Assembly: GCA_903929005.1 (NCBI GenBank) | Contig: CAIYTC010000157.1 | Location: 1 to 36,409 of the forward strand | Source of the DNA: an uncultured Dehalococcoidia bacterium | Lineage (GTDB): Bacteria; Chloroflexota; Dehalococcoidia; GIF9; UBA5629 | Length of the DNA: 36,409 nucleotides | Reading direction: 5' to 3' | Part shown: one piece after another, positions 1 to 7,449 of the stretch | How the letters are laid out: every line of letters starts with the position of its first letter | Numbering within the stretch: position 1 is the stretch's first letter | Translations under genes and position numbers: made by a program | Notes under the pieces: generated by a model | What the model was told of the DNA's origin: nothing | What the model saw: the letters and a program-made list of their open reading frames with translations, nothing else | The model's database searches: none

Positions 1-185
1 CCGAAATATCCGGGCGTGTGACCGGGCGAAAACTCCACCAGGATATCCACGTCACTGTCAGTCGCAAAATCATCTCTCAAGACAGAACCAAAAAGAGAAA
101 GCCTCTGTATATGATGTTTGCGGCAAAACCCGGCAATCTTTCTGCGGGGTATTTCCATAGGTAAATCACGTATTGTTGGCGGCAT
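1..185 (-). CDS. MNT-type nucleotidyltransferase, 3' end outside window
   Basis: Only the first 61 codons are present; the gene runs off the left edge. The N-terminus carries the minimal nucleotidyltransferase signature: GS at residues 33-34, ten residues, then D-V-D at 45-47, followed by ILVEF. This is the GSx10DxD motif of MntA-like proteins that pair with HEPN/HepT partners as toxin-antitoxin or AMPylation modules. I chose the ATG at 185 because the protein then begins MPPTIRDLP, which resembles family members, and an AGGGAA stretch lies just upstream. A second in-frame ATG is at 158. The start overlaps the 3' end of the upstream ATPase gene by 20 bases, so translation is probably coupled. 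A HEPN partner, if any, would lie outside the window. Confidence 0.85.
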   Translation of the reverse strand, partial: MPPTIRDLPMEIPRRKIAGFCRKHHIQRLSLFGSVLRDDFATDSDVDILVEFSPGHTPGYF

Positions 186-1422
186 TTTCCCTATTTTCTC
201 CCAGGCTGCTTTGCTCCAGGTAATTAATTTTTATGGGAACGGTGACCATATAGGGAACATAATCAGGGTACAGCCGGCGCAGGTCCCAGATGGTTATGCC
301 GCGCTTTACATGTTGCCGCATCGGGGCTTTTAAGTCCGGCTCAACAATCTCAGGGGGCGGCAACCATCCATAAGCTTTTTGGTAGGCAGTGCGCAATTTT
401 ACAAAGGTACTGTTTATCATATCTGAACCCGGTTTTTGCAGAACAAATTTCTTCCGTATCAGCCCCATGCCTTTCTCCGCCTGTCTGCACAGGACCAGGT
501 CATCCGCGTTATCAGAGGCTTTAAGCTTGCCGGGGATTTTTTCCTCATCCTTTTTGTCATCCAGTACAGCAGCTTCATAATCCCCGGTAATAGCCATAAC
601 GCTGGTAAGTCCGGGCATGCGTGTACCGGATACCTTGCCCAGCAGGCCGGCAATTTGGGCATAAGAACGGGCCCTTTGCATGCGCGAGTAACGTCCTATT
701 AATTCCACTTCGTCGATGAGCAACACCCAACCCGAGTACCCGGCAGCAATCATCAAACGGGAAACAAAATGAAATCGTTGCCGGGCAAGCTCTTTGGCCG
801 TAATTTTCTCTAACTTATAAGCAGCCGGTTCCACGGCCCTTCTTAACCAGCCTTTTAATTCGGAAAGGCCCAGTTTATCGCCGGACCAGAACCTGATGAT
901 ACGGTCCCTTATCTCTTCATCACCTTTCAAGTATTGATATAGATACAAGGTGGCTGCAAACCAGCTACATATCTCGATGCCCGGCTGATTTAACCATTTA
1001 GAGAATTCCCCATAAACCGGGTCATTGAATTTGAGACTGTTGGCAATTTCTGTAAGGGCAAAACCGGTTTTACCCGGCGCGACAGCGGATTTGATCGCTG
1101 CCTGGTATACCTTGGACTTATCGTATAATAGCGTTTCCTTACTGATAACAAATTTACTGCAAACGAAATTCCGTTCCAAAGCTAAATGCTGCATATACTC
1201 TAATAAGTGAGATTTCCCTGCGCCGAAATCACCGGCTATTAACATGCCGGGTGATTGCAACCCGGACAGGAAATTTGCGCTGACTTCTTCAAGTTGCTTG
1301 ATAAATGCGCCTTCAAGCTTATCCTGGGAACAGCCCATGATACGGACAACGTCCTGATTTGGCACACCTGCCCGCATAGCTTCAATAGCACGCCGATTCT
1401 GAATTTGTTCACTTACTTCCAT
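166..1422 (-). CDS. P-loop ATPase, BREX BrxC/BrxD (DUF2791)-like
   Basis: A 418-aa ATP-binding protein. The Walker A motif GDFGAGKS is at residues 64-71 and Walker B VLLIDEVE at 233-240 (D237, E238), so the nucleotide site looks intact. The arrangement, an N-terminal short helical region, P-loop, a long helical insert, then an LLIDEVE strand and a YAQIAGLL segment, recalls the BREX ATP-binding family (PF10923/DUF2791). The family call is from memory, not a search. The reading frame is open further upstream to 1512, but the ATG at 1422 has a strong AGAAGGGGG SD and leaves a 34-bp gap to the previous gene, so I prefer it. It follows a degenerate paralogue in the same operon and overlaps the nucleotidyltransferase downstream. 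A role in phage defence is inferred from family and context only. Confidence 0.75.
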   Translation of the reverse strand: MEVSEQIQNRRAIEAMRAGVPNQDVVRIMGCSQDKLEGAFIKQLEEVSANFLSGLQSPGMLIAGDFGAGKSHLLEYMQHLALERNFVCSKFVISKETLLYDKSKVYQAAIKSAVAPGKTGFALTEIANSLKFNDPVYGEFSKWLNQPGIEICSWFAATLYLYQYLKGDEEIRDRIIRFWSGDKLGLSELKGWLRRAVEPAAYKLEKITAKELARQRFHFVSRLMIAAGYSGWVLLIDEVELIGRYSRMQRARSYAQIAGLLGKVSGTRMPGLTSVMAITGDYEAAVLDDKKDEEKIPGKLKASDNADDLVLCRQAEKGMGLIRKKFVLQKPGSDMINSTFVKLRTAYQKAYGWLPPPEIVEPDLKAPMRQHVKRGITIWDLRRLYPDYVPYMVTVPIKINYLEQSSLGENRENAANNT

Positions 1423-1456
1423 TATTTTCCCCCTTCTATAAATCGATGGCGCCAGG

Positions 1457-2422
1457 TTAAATTGAGGCGACACGCACCAAGGACGATAATGGATTCGCGC
1501 GTACCTGGTCATATACTTCGTCCCAGATTCTCAGTTTCAAGGCGTCGTAAGCATTGATGCCGCGTTTCAGGTTATCCGGATTCAAGAACTCATTTGGCGC
1601 TATAACCAGGATGAATAAATATTTAGACTCGTCAGTACCATCTATAAATTGCCTCAGCACCTCATAACAATCCAGGACGGCAGTTGTGCTGTAGTAAAAT
1701 GTTCCATCCGGCTCCGCCGGGCGCTTGTCCTGGAGATATCTGGCAATATCCAGCATGATGATCAAACCGTTAGCTCCCGTTATCCTGAGCCAATGAGCCA
1801 ATGAAAAGAGCATATGCCGGGCGTTGTGCCGGCCTATTTTTTGAAATATGATCGCCGGTTTAAGAGCGGAAACAGGTACCTTTTCACCTTTAAGCCAACT
1901 CTTGATTACGTCGCACAATTCACTGCCTACGGATTCCGCATCAATTTGATGCTGACAGAGACGCAGCATGGCAATTCTGAACTCCTGAGTCATCTGGTAA
2001 TCCCTGTACAGGTGTTTAGTGAGAAGCTCATTGATAAGGGGAAGCATCTCCCTCACGTCACGTCCATTCAGTTCAGCGATTTTTTCGATATTGAAATCAT
2101 TTTTTGATGACGGCAATTTATACTTGTCAGTGAGTAGCCTTTGAACGTATTCGTAGGCGAGATTGTCCCAGTCCATCTGCCGGGCTACCCCGAAGAATAA
2201 ATGGTCAACTTTATGGATTTGTGCGTTTGCAGAGTCCACGAAAATATATTGAAAACCTTCTTCCGCTGCCATTTTCTCGAACCCGGCGGCCAGTTGCGGT
2301 GTTTCAACGCCGTTGGTGGGGATAATGAATTTAACAGCAGAGCCGCCTTTGCTTACAAAATCCTGCAAATATTCTTTCTGAATCCTGGGCAGCCATTCGT
2401 CGAGTTTAATAGTGGTGGCCAT
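1457..2422 (-). CDS. Degenerate P-loop paralogue, BREX-ATPase-like
   Basis: A 321-aa protein that parallels the next gene's ATPase in layout: a beta strand and would-be P-loop near residue 32-43, a helical middle, and a hydrophobic strand at 220-227. The key residues are missing. The Walker A position reads IIPTNGVETPQ instead of GxxGxGKS, and the Walker B position reads IIMLDIA instead of LIDE, so it lacks the P-loop Lys and the catalytic Glu. The segment before Walker B (RHNARHMLFSLAHWL) aligns by eye with the paralogue's RQRFHFVSRLMIA. I infer a non-hydrolysing structural or regulatory subunit. The ATG at 2422 has an AAGGAGG SD. It sits 12 bp after the 264-aa gene and 34 bp before the active ATPase. 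No exact family name can be given. Confidence 0.7.
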   Translation of the reverse strand: MATTIKLDEWLPRIQKEYLQDFVSKGGSAVKFIIPTNGVETPQLAAGFEKMAAEEGFQYIFVDSANAQIHKVDHLFFGVARQMDWDNLAYEYVQRLLTDKYKLPSSKNDFNIEKIAELNGRDVREMLPLINELLTKHLYRDYQMTQEFRIAMLRLCQHQIDAESVGSELCDVIKSWLKGEKVPVSALKPAIIFQKIGRHNARHMLFSLAHWLRITGANGLIIMLDIARYLQDKRPAEPDGTFYYSTTAVLDCYEVLRQFIDGTDESKYLFILVIAPNEFLNPDNLKRGINAYDALKLRIWDEVYDQVRANPLSSLVRVASI

Positions 2423-2434
2423 AATTAATCCTCC

Positions 2435-3229
2435 TTATCCTTTAGCAAAGGAGACAGCGTAATACTTACGCTCTGCTCCCCGTTCATCAATGATGCTGAT
2501 TACTCTGCCCGCCTTGGTCCCGGTGCTTGCCGCGAACCGTATTTTAGCGCCGGATCTGGTGGCCGCGATGTTGCTTGAGTCAAGCAAATAAATATCGCGG
2601 GCAAATTCCTGCTTGGAATAATCCTTGGATTGACCCGGGAGCAGGGTAAATAGCTCATATATATCCAGCAGTGGAATAACACGGTCTGTTTGCAGCAGGC
2701 CTTTGGTCTTCAGCCGGACCACTTTATCATAAGCTGCATGAAGAGACTCGATAAAGGCGCCGGCATTAAAACGCACGGGGCGTTTCTGCAGTTCTTTAAG
2801 ACGGCTGATGAGGAATGAGGGACGTATTCTCCTTTCAATCGTCTTGCCGATTATCACGGCGCGATCACCCGGGAGAATACGGATAAAAGTAGGGTAGCAG
2901 TAAAGCCTGTCGTCCCTTTCATATAAGCTGAGCCCTTTGTCTTGAGCAACGTTTAATAATTCTTTGCTATAGCTTCCACCGGCCAGGTATTCCTGCTCAT
3001 TAAAGTCCCATTTTGCTTTGAGTGCGCTTATCTGTTGCCGCAGGACAGACTCGGATTTTTCTGCCAAATCCGATGCGCTGACTAAATCCTTGAGCTTTCC
3101 CTGTCTGGCCGCAGCCAACAGTTTTTTTAACGCGGAATTAACGGCAGCGTTTGATTTAATTGTGCTGATGACATCTTCCTCAACTTTGCCAAGAGCCTTT
3201 TCAAGGCTCAATCCGGTTGATTCTTCCAT
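2435..3229 (-). CDS. Uncharacterised 264-aa protein in the ATPase operon
   Basis: I do not recognise this protein. It is soluble-looking, with no signal peptide or membrane span. Residues 1-75 are rich in Ala, Lys, Ser and Glu and probably helical (possible coiled coil). The middle has a basic stretch around an ERRIRPSFL segment, and the last 40 residues look like a small beta domain (GAKIRF...AGRVISII...RKYYAVSF). The start ATG has a textbook GGAGGTG SD. It lies 31 bp after the AlbA_2 gene and 12 bp before the degenerate ATPase, so all are probably one transcript. Its conserved position next to two ATPase-like genes suggests it is a subunit or adaptor of the same system. That is inference. 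Confidence 0.65.
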   Translation of the reverse strand: MEESTGLSLEKALGKVEEDVISTIKSNAAVNSALKKLLAAARQGKLKDLVSASDLAEKSESVLRQQISALKAKWDFNEQEYLAGGSYSKELLNVAQDKGLSLYERDDRLYCYPTFIRILPGDRAVIIGKTIERRIRPSFLISRLKELQKRPVRFNAGAFIESLHAAYDKVVRLKTKGLLQTDRVIPLLDIYELFTLLPGQSKDYSKQEFARDIYLLDSSNIAATRSGAKIRFAASTGTKAGRVISIIDERGAERKYYAVSFAKG

Positions 3230-3260
3230 GATTCACCTCCGTTATTATTTTCTCTGTGAC

Positions 3261-4730
3261 TCATTTGCCGCTCTCTGATGAGCCCTTTTTACGACTGTGT
3301 GAGCCGTTTATGAGCCGTTTATGAGCCGTTTGAGCTGTTTGGCTAACCGTAGAGTCGCTTAATCTGTAATAGACACCCCTACCTGTGGTCCCGGATTTAA
3401 TCAGCAATCCCTTGCTGACCAGGTCTGAGATATCGCGCTTGGCTGTCGCAGTAGAGACAGCCGCTCTCAGCGCATAATCAGATACAGATATTTTGCCTGA
3501 TGATTGCAACTGCTCAAATATTATTTTTTGCCGTTCCGTAGGCATTGTTTTATCCAGCCTTTCAAGATCAGGTGCACCGCTGGAAAAGCTTACCTCGAAC
3601 CACCCTTTTTCAGATTTGAATTGGGGTTCAGGCAGATTGCTCTGCTTGCATAATTCGATGATGCTCGTAGTGCCCGTACCCCATTTTTCGATCAAACCGC
3701 TATAGTATAGAACTTTGGCCATGAGAGGGTTGCGTGGCACAGATCTGTGCCCCTTAACCTTTAATTCGTCCACTGTCATGCCTGCAGGCAGTTCGCCAGG
3801 ATTGGAAATAATGATCCTGTTATCATGCACACGCACCATGATATCGCCAGACGCATCAAAGTAATCGCGGTGTATAAGGGCATTGAGCAGTGCTTCACGC
3901 AGCGCGTCCAGCGGATAATCCCAGATCTCTTTCCTGCGCAGGTCACTGCTGGCATCCCTGACAATATCATGGTGGTTAATCTCCAGGCGCACCTTTAAAT
4001 AGAAACTCAGCAGTTCCATGGCCTTGTTGAGTAGCCGGAACAGGTTACCCGTGAGCAGTTTGTCATCCGCTATGATACCGCCTTCACGGAAACGCCCTAT
4101 ATGTACCTGGGCACTAACAAAGTGGCGCTGCGGATTCTTTCCAAATAGCATCAGCGCACCACGCGTCGGTTTTCCATCATGCAATAGCTCCAGCTTCTCA
4201 AAGATGCGGCTAACCGGTTCGTTTTGATTCAGATGCGGCAGGCGAGGCCTGGCGTTATTGATGAAATCATTTATGGTTTCCAAATCAAACTCGTCCCAGC
4301 TAAAGGCGCCTTCAATGCTATCCCAGGTTATTCCCATTTTAGTGAGAAACAGCCTGCCAAGCTCATCAGCGTTCATCTCCCGCGTGGTACCTGCAACCCT
4401 TTTGAAATAACGCCCGTGATAGGCAATGGGCAGCCCTGAGGGCATAACCGCAATCACTACTACGTTGCTGTTGTTTATCTTAATCTGCTCTACCGAAGGC
4501 TGTATTTTAACCAGATCGGATATCTTGCTTGCCAGCACATTTAATTCAGCGTCCTTTCCGTTCCAACCCCTTAAATCGCCATCATTGGTTACACCGATAA
4601 GCAGGCGTCCACCCTGCTGATTGGCGAAGGCAGAAAGGGTTTCCAGCGCAGTGTCAGTCCACCGCTCTTTGAATTCGAGTGTTTCGCTTTCCCCGGCCTT
4701 AATTAATTTCGCTAATGACTGTTTATTCAT
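3261..4730 (-). CDS. AlbA_2 (Schlafen-like) ATP-binding protein with C-terminal winged helix
   Basis: A 489-aa protein of the common 'putative DNA-binding / ATP-dependent regulator' type. Residues about 10-130 form the AlbA_2 (Schlafen AlbA) domain, with the typical ESETLEFK start and a GGRLLIGV strand. A middle segment with EALLNALIHRDY and ISNPGELP matches the GHKL-like HATPase_c_4 domain. The last part (SVSDYALRAAVSTATAKRDI) is a DeoR/GntR-like helix-turn-helix. Such proteins often sit in defence islands or act as regulators; here it is the first gene of the minus-strand operon, about 80 nt downstream of a good predicted promoter. The SD is weak. The last ~15 codons lie in an 11-bp tandem repeat, so the extreme C-terminus may vary between strains. 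Confidence 0.85.
   Translation of the reverse strand: MNKQSLAKLIKAGESETLEFKERWTDTALETLSAFANQQGGRLLIGVTNDGDLRGWNGKDAELNVLASKISDLVKIQPSVEQIKINNSNVVVIAVMPSGLPIAYHGRYFKRVAGTTREMNADELGRLFLTKMGITWDSIEGAFSWDEFDLETINDFINNARPRLPHLNQNEPVSRIFEKLELLHDGKPTRGALMLFGKNPQRHFVSAQVHIGRFREGGIIADDKLLTGNLFRLLNKAMELLSFYLKVRLEINHHDIVRDASSDLRRKEIWDYPLDALREALLNALIHRDYFDASGDIMVRVHDNRIIISNPGELPAGMTVDELKVKGHRSVPRNPLMAKVLYYSGLIEKWGTGTTSIIELCKQSNLPEPQFKSEKGWFEVSFSSGAPDLERLDKTMPTERQKIIFEQLQSSGKISVSDYALRAAVSTATAKRDISDLVSKGLLIKSGTTGRGVYYRLSDSTVSQTAQTAHKRLINGSHSRKKGSSESGK
3300..3340. repeat. 11-bp tandem repeat in the 3' end of the AlbA_2 gene
   Basis: TGAGCCGTTTA occurs at 3300-3310 and 3311-3321, then TGAGCCGTTT at 3322-3331 and a diverged copy (TGAGCTGTTT) at 3331-3340. 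The unit is not a multiple of three, so the copies are read in different frames. Gain or loss of a unit would change the C-terminal residues of the protein. Confidence 0.85.
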
Positions 4731-4816
4731 CGTTTAGATAACCTTTCAATACCGGCTTTGCTGTGAAGAAATTTCGAACATTTTGCCTTCCTGACACGCT
4801 GAGTCGCATATGAAAC

Positions 4817-4845
4817 ATTATAACATCACGGAGGCGCCTTTTCAA
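4817..4845 (-). promoter_or_regulatory. Predicted sigma70-type promoter for the left-edge operon
   Basis: Read on the minus strand: -35 TTGAAA (4845-4840), a 17-bp spacer, and -10 TATAAT (4822-4817). The start point would be near 4810, giving an ~80-nt leader before the AlbA_2 gene. It lies between the mutS stop and the AlbA_2 start, where no other gene is visible. Confidence 0.75.
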
Positions 4846-4852
4846 TAAGGTT

Positions 4853-7432
4853 TTACTTTGAGTTCCCCTGTCCATCCACTGCCTTCTTCTTCAACTCATA
4901 CAGTTTATTGATAGCCTCGATGGGCGACATGGCGTCGATATCCAAGTTTTTCAGTTCAGCCTCGATCCCAGAACCCTGGCCAAAGATTGAAAGCTGCAGA
5001 ACTTGAGGATCAACCGGCTCCTTCCCAACACCGTTCTTGCGCCCGGGTTGCTCCTCTTCCAGCCGCTGCAATATCTCCTCCGCCCTGTGTATCACGGCTT
5101 TGGGCAGCCCGGCTAATTGCGCCACATGTATCCCGTAGCTGCGGTCGGCCCCGCCGGGAACGACTTTGCGCAGGAAGATCACCTTCCCTTTCTCCTCGCT
5201 AACGGCCATGTTGTAATTCTTCACATGCGGCAGCGCTCCCGCCAGCTCAACCAGTTCGTGATAATGGGTGGCGAAAAGGGTCTTTGCCCTCAGCCTTACA
5301 TGGTTGTGGATATACTCGATGACGGCCCAGGCGATGGAAAGGCCGTCGTAGGTGCTGGTGCCGCGGCCTACCTCGTCAAGTATCAGTAAAGACTTCGAAG
5401 TGGCATTGTTGAGGATGTTGGCAACCTCGATCATCTCTACCATGAAGGTGGACTGCCCGGCGGCGATATCCTCCTGGGCGCCGATGCGCGTGAATATACG
5501 GTCAACGATACCGATTACCGCCTCAGCGGCCGGCACAAAGCTGCCCACCTGAGCCAGCAGTACTATCAAGGCAACCTGCTTGAGATAAGTGGATTTGCCG
5601 GCCATGTTGGGACCGGTCAGCACGATAAGCCGGCCGTCGCTGTTGGCAAGGGCAGTATCGTTGGGAATAAACGCGCCCGGACCAAGGGCCTTTTCCACCA
5701 CCGGGTGCCTGCCGCCCCTGATGCTGATACCGTCGCCCTCGTTTAACTGTGGCCTGACGAAGCCGTTCCGCACCGCCAACTCGGCCAGGCTGGAGAACAC
5801 ATCCACCTGCGCCAGCACGCGGGCAGAGCAGAGTATCTTTTCTCCCGAATCCGCTATCTGCCGGCAGGCCTGGGCGAAGAGTGACTTCTCAAGCTCCACC
5901 ATCCTCTCCTGGGCGTTGAGGATCATGGACTCGTACTCTTTCAACTGCGGCGTATAGAAACGCTCACCGTTGGCCAGCGTCTGCCTGCGTATGTAATCGG
6001 CAGGCACGGCCGCCAGGTGGGACTGCGATATCTCGATGTAGTAGCCGAAGACACGGTTGTAGCCCAGCTTCAGTGACCTTATGCCGGTGCGCTCGCGCTC
6101 CGCCTTTTCCAGGCCGGCTAAAAACTGCCTGGCGTCGGAGGCCATTGCTCGTATCTTATCCAGTTCGTCTGAGAAGCCCTTCCTGATAACCCCTCCACGC
6201 TCAAAGGTGGCGGCCGGTTCATCAGCGATGGCAGCAGCGATAAGCTCAACCACGTCGGGACAGCGCTTCAGACTATTTATCATCAGTGAAGGGGCTTTGT
6301 TATCGACTAAGACAGGCAGAATGGACGCCGCTTTCTCCAGCCCGGCTTTGAGGGCCACCAGTTCCCGGGGAATGGCGTTGCCGCTCCTGACGCGGTTGAT
6401 GATACGCTCCAGGTCGGGCATGTCGGCCAGCAGCGCGATGATTGAGCCGCGGATCATGGTGCTCTTAAAGAACCACTCAACCGATTGCTGCCGCTCCATC
6501 AAGGCCGGCAGGTCAAGCAGGGGTTGGCCCAAATACCGTTTGAGCAGGCGGCCGCCCATAGAGGTCCTGGTGATATCTATGGCGGCGAGCAGCGACCCCT
6601 GCGCCGTGCCCCAGCGCAGGCTGCTGTACAGTTCGAGGTTGCGGGTGGTATGCGTATCGAGCGTCATAAAGGACTGTATCGAGTAGGTAGCAAGCCGGGT
6701 GAGCAGTCCGAGCGCAGCCTTTTGATTTTCACGCAGATATTCGATGATGGCGCCCGCCGCGCTTACCGCCAGGGGCAGGCCTTTACAGCCGTAACCTTCC
6801 AACGATGACGCGGTAAAATGTTCCAGTAATGCCTTCCCGGCTGTATCCGGTTCAAAGAAATAATTGTCGATTTGCGTTATATTGCGAAACCCATCAACGG
6901 CACTGTAGCCGCTTGACCTGGGGACGATAATTTCCGCCGGATTTAACCTGCCGATTTCATCTACCGCCAACTCTTCCGCTATTTGAGTGGTAGCAAATTC
7001 GCCTGTGGTAATATCAACGCAGGCTATGCCTGCCTGGCCCTTTTTAATGGACACGCTTACCAGGTAATTATTACTTTTTTCTGAGAGCAAGCCGGGCTCG
7101 ATCACCGTACCGGGCGTTACCACCCGTATCACATCGCGCTCCACTAATCCTTTGCCGGGTGGGGTTAGCTGCTCGCAGATAGCCACCTTGTAACCACGCC
7201 CGACCAGCCTGGCCAGGTAATTTTCAAGGGCGTGATAGGGTATTCCGGCCAGCGGCACCTTCACCCCCTTGCCCATCTCCCGTGCCGTCAGAACAATTTC
7301 AAGCTCCCGCGAGGTGATCCTGGCGTCTTCATCAAATGTCTCGTAAAAATCACCCAGACGGAAGAAGACTATGACATCGGGATATCTCTGCTTGATGCGC
7401 AGGTACTGTTCTCTCAGAGGGGTCAAAGACAT
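4853..7432 (-). CDS. mutS: DNA mismatch repair protein MutS
   Basis: An 859-aa protein, the normal MutS length. The mismatch-recognition domain is at the N-terminus with the F-Y-E motif in GDFYETF (about residues 27-33). The connector, core and clamp domains follow. The ATPase domain has Walker A GPNMAGKST at 607-615, Walker B LILDEVGRGTST with D686-E687, and the FATHYHEL motif after it. MutS binds mismatches and recruits MutL; no mutL is present here. The gene starts 17 bp after the stop of a GH57 glycosidase gene on the same strand, with only a weak SD, so it is probably read from the glycogen operon's transcript or an internal promoter. That position is unusual for a repair gene, though the protein itself looks fully intact. 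Confidence 0.98.
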   Translation of the reverse strand: MSLTPLREQYLRIKQRYPDVIVFFRLGDFYETFDEDARITSRELEIVLTAREMGKGVKVPLAGIPYHALENYLARLVGRGYKVAICEQLTPPGKGLVERDVIRVVTPGTVIEPGLLSEKSNNYLVSVSIKKGQAGIACVDITTGEFATTQIAEELAVDEIGRLNPAEIIVPRSSGYSAVDGFRNITQIDNYFFEPDTAGKALLEHFTASSLEGYGCKGLPLAVSAAGAIIEYLRENQKAALGLLTRLATYSIQSFMTLDTHTTRNLELYSSLRWGTAQGSLLAAIDITRTSMGGRLLKRYLGQPLLDLPALMERQQSVEWFFKSTMIRGSIIALLADMPDLERIINRVRSGNAIPRELVALKAGLEKAASILPVLVDNKAPSLMINSLKRCPDVVELIAAAIADEPAATFERGGVIRKGFSDELDKIRAMASDARQFLAGLEKAERERTGIRSLKLGYNRVFGYYIEISQSHLAAVPADYIRRQTLANGERFYTPQLKEYESMILNAQERMVELEKSLFAQACRQIADSGEKILCSARVLAQVDVFSSLAELAVRNGFVRPQLNEGDGISIRGGRHPVVEKALGPGAFIPNDTALANSDGRLIVLTGPNMAGKSTYLKQVALIVLLAQVGSFVPAAEAVIGIVDRIFTRIGAQEDIAAGQSTFMVEMIEVANILNNATSKSLLILDEVGRGTSTYDGLSIAWAVIEYIHNHVRLRAKTLFATHYHELVELAGALPHVKNYNMAVSEEKGKVIFLRKVVPGGADRSYGIHVAQLAGLPKAVIHRAEEILQRLEEEQPGRKNGVGKEPVDPQVLQLSIFGQGSGIEAELKNLDIDAMSPIEAINKLYELKKKAVDGQGNSK

Positions 7433-7449
7433 TTTACAGTACTATCTTT

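Noticed and set aside
6081-6686. 201-aa plus-strand frame opposite mutS
   Set aside because: Rich in Ser, Arg and Ala, as expected from an antisense frame in GC-rich coding DNA; mutS is intact on the other strand.
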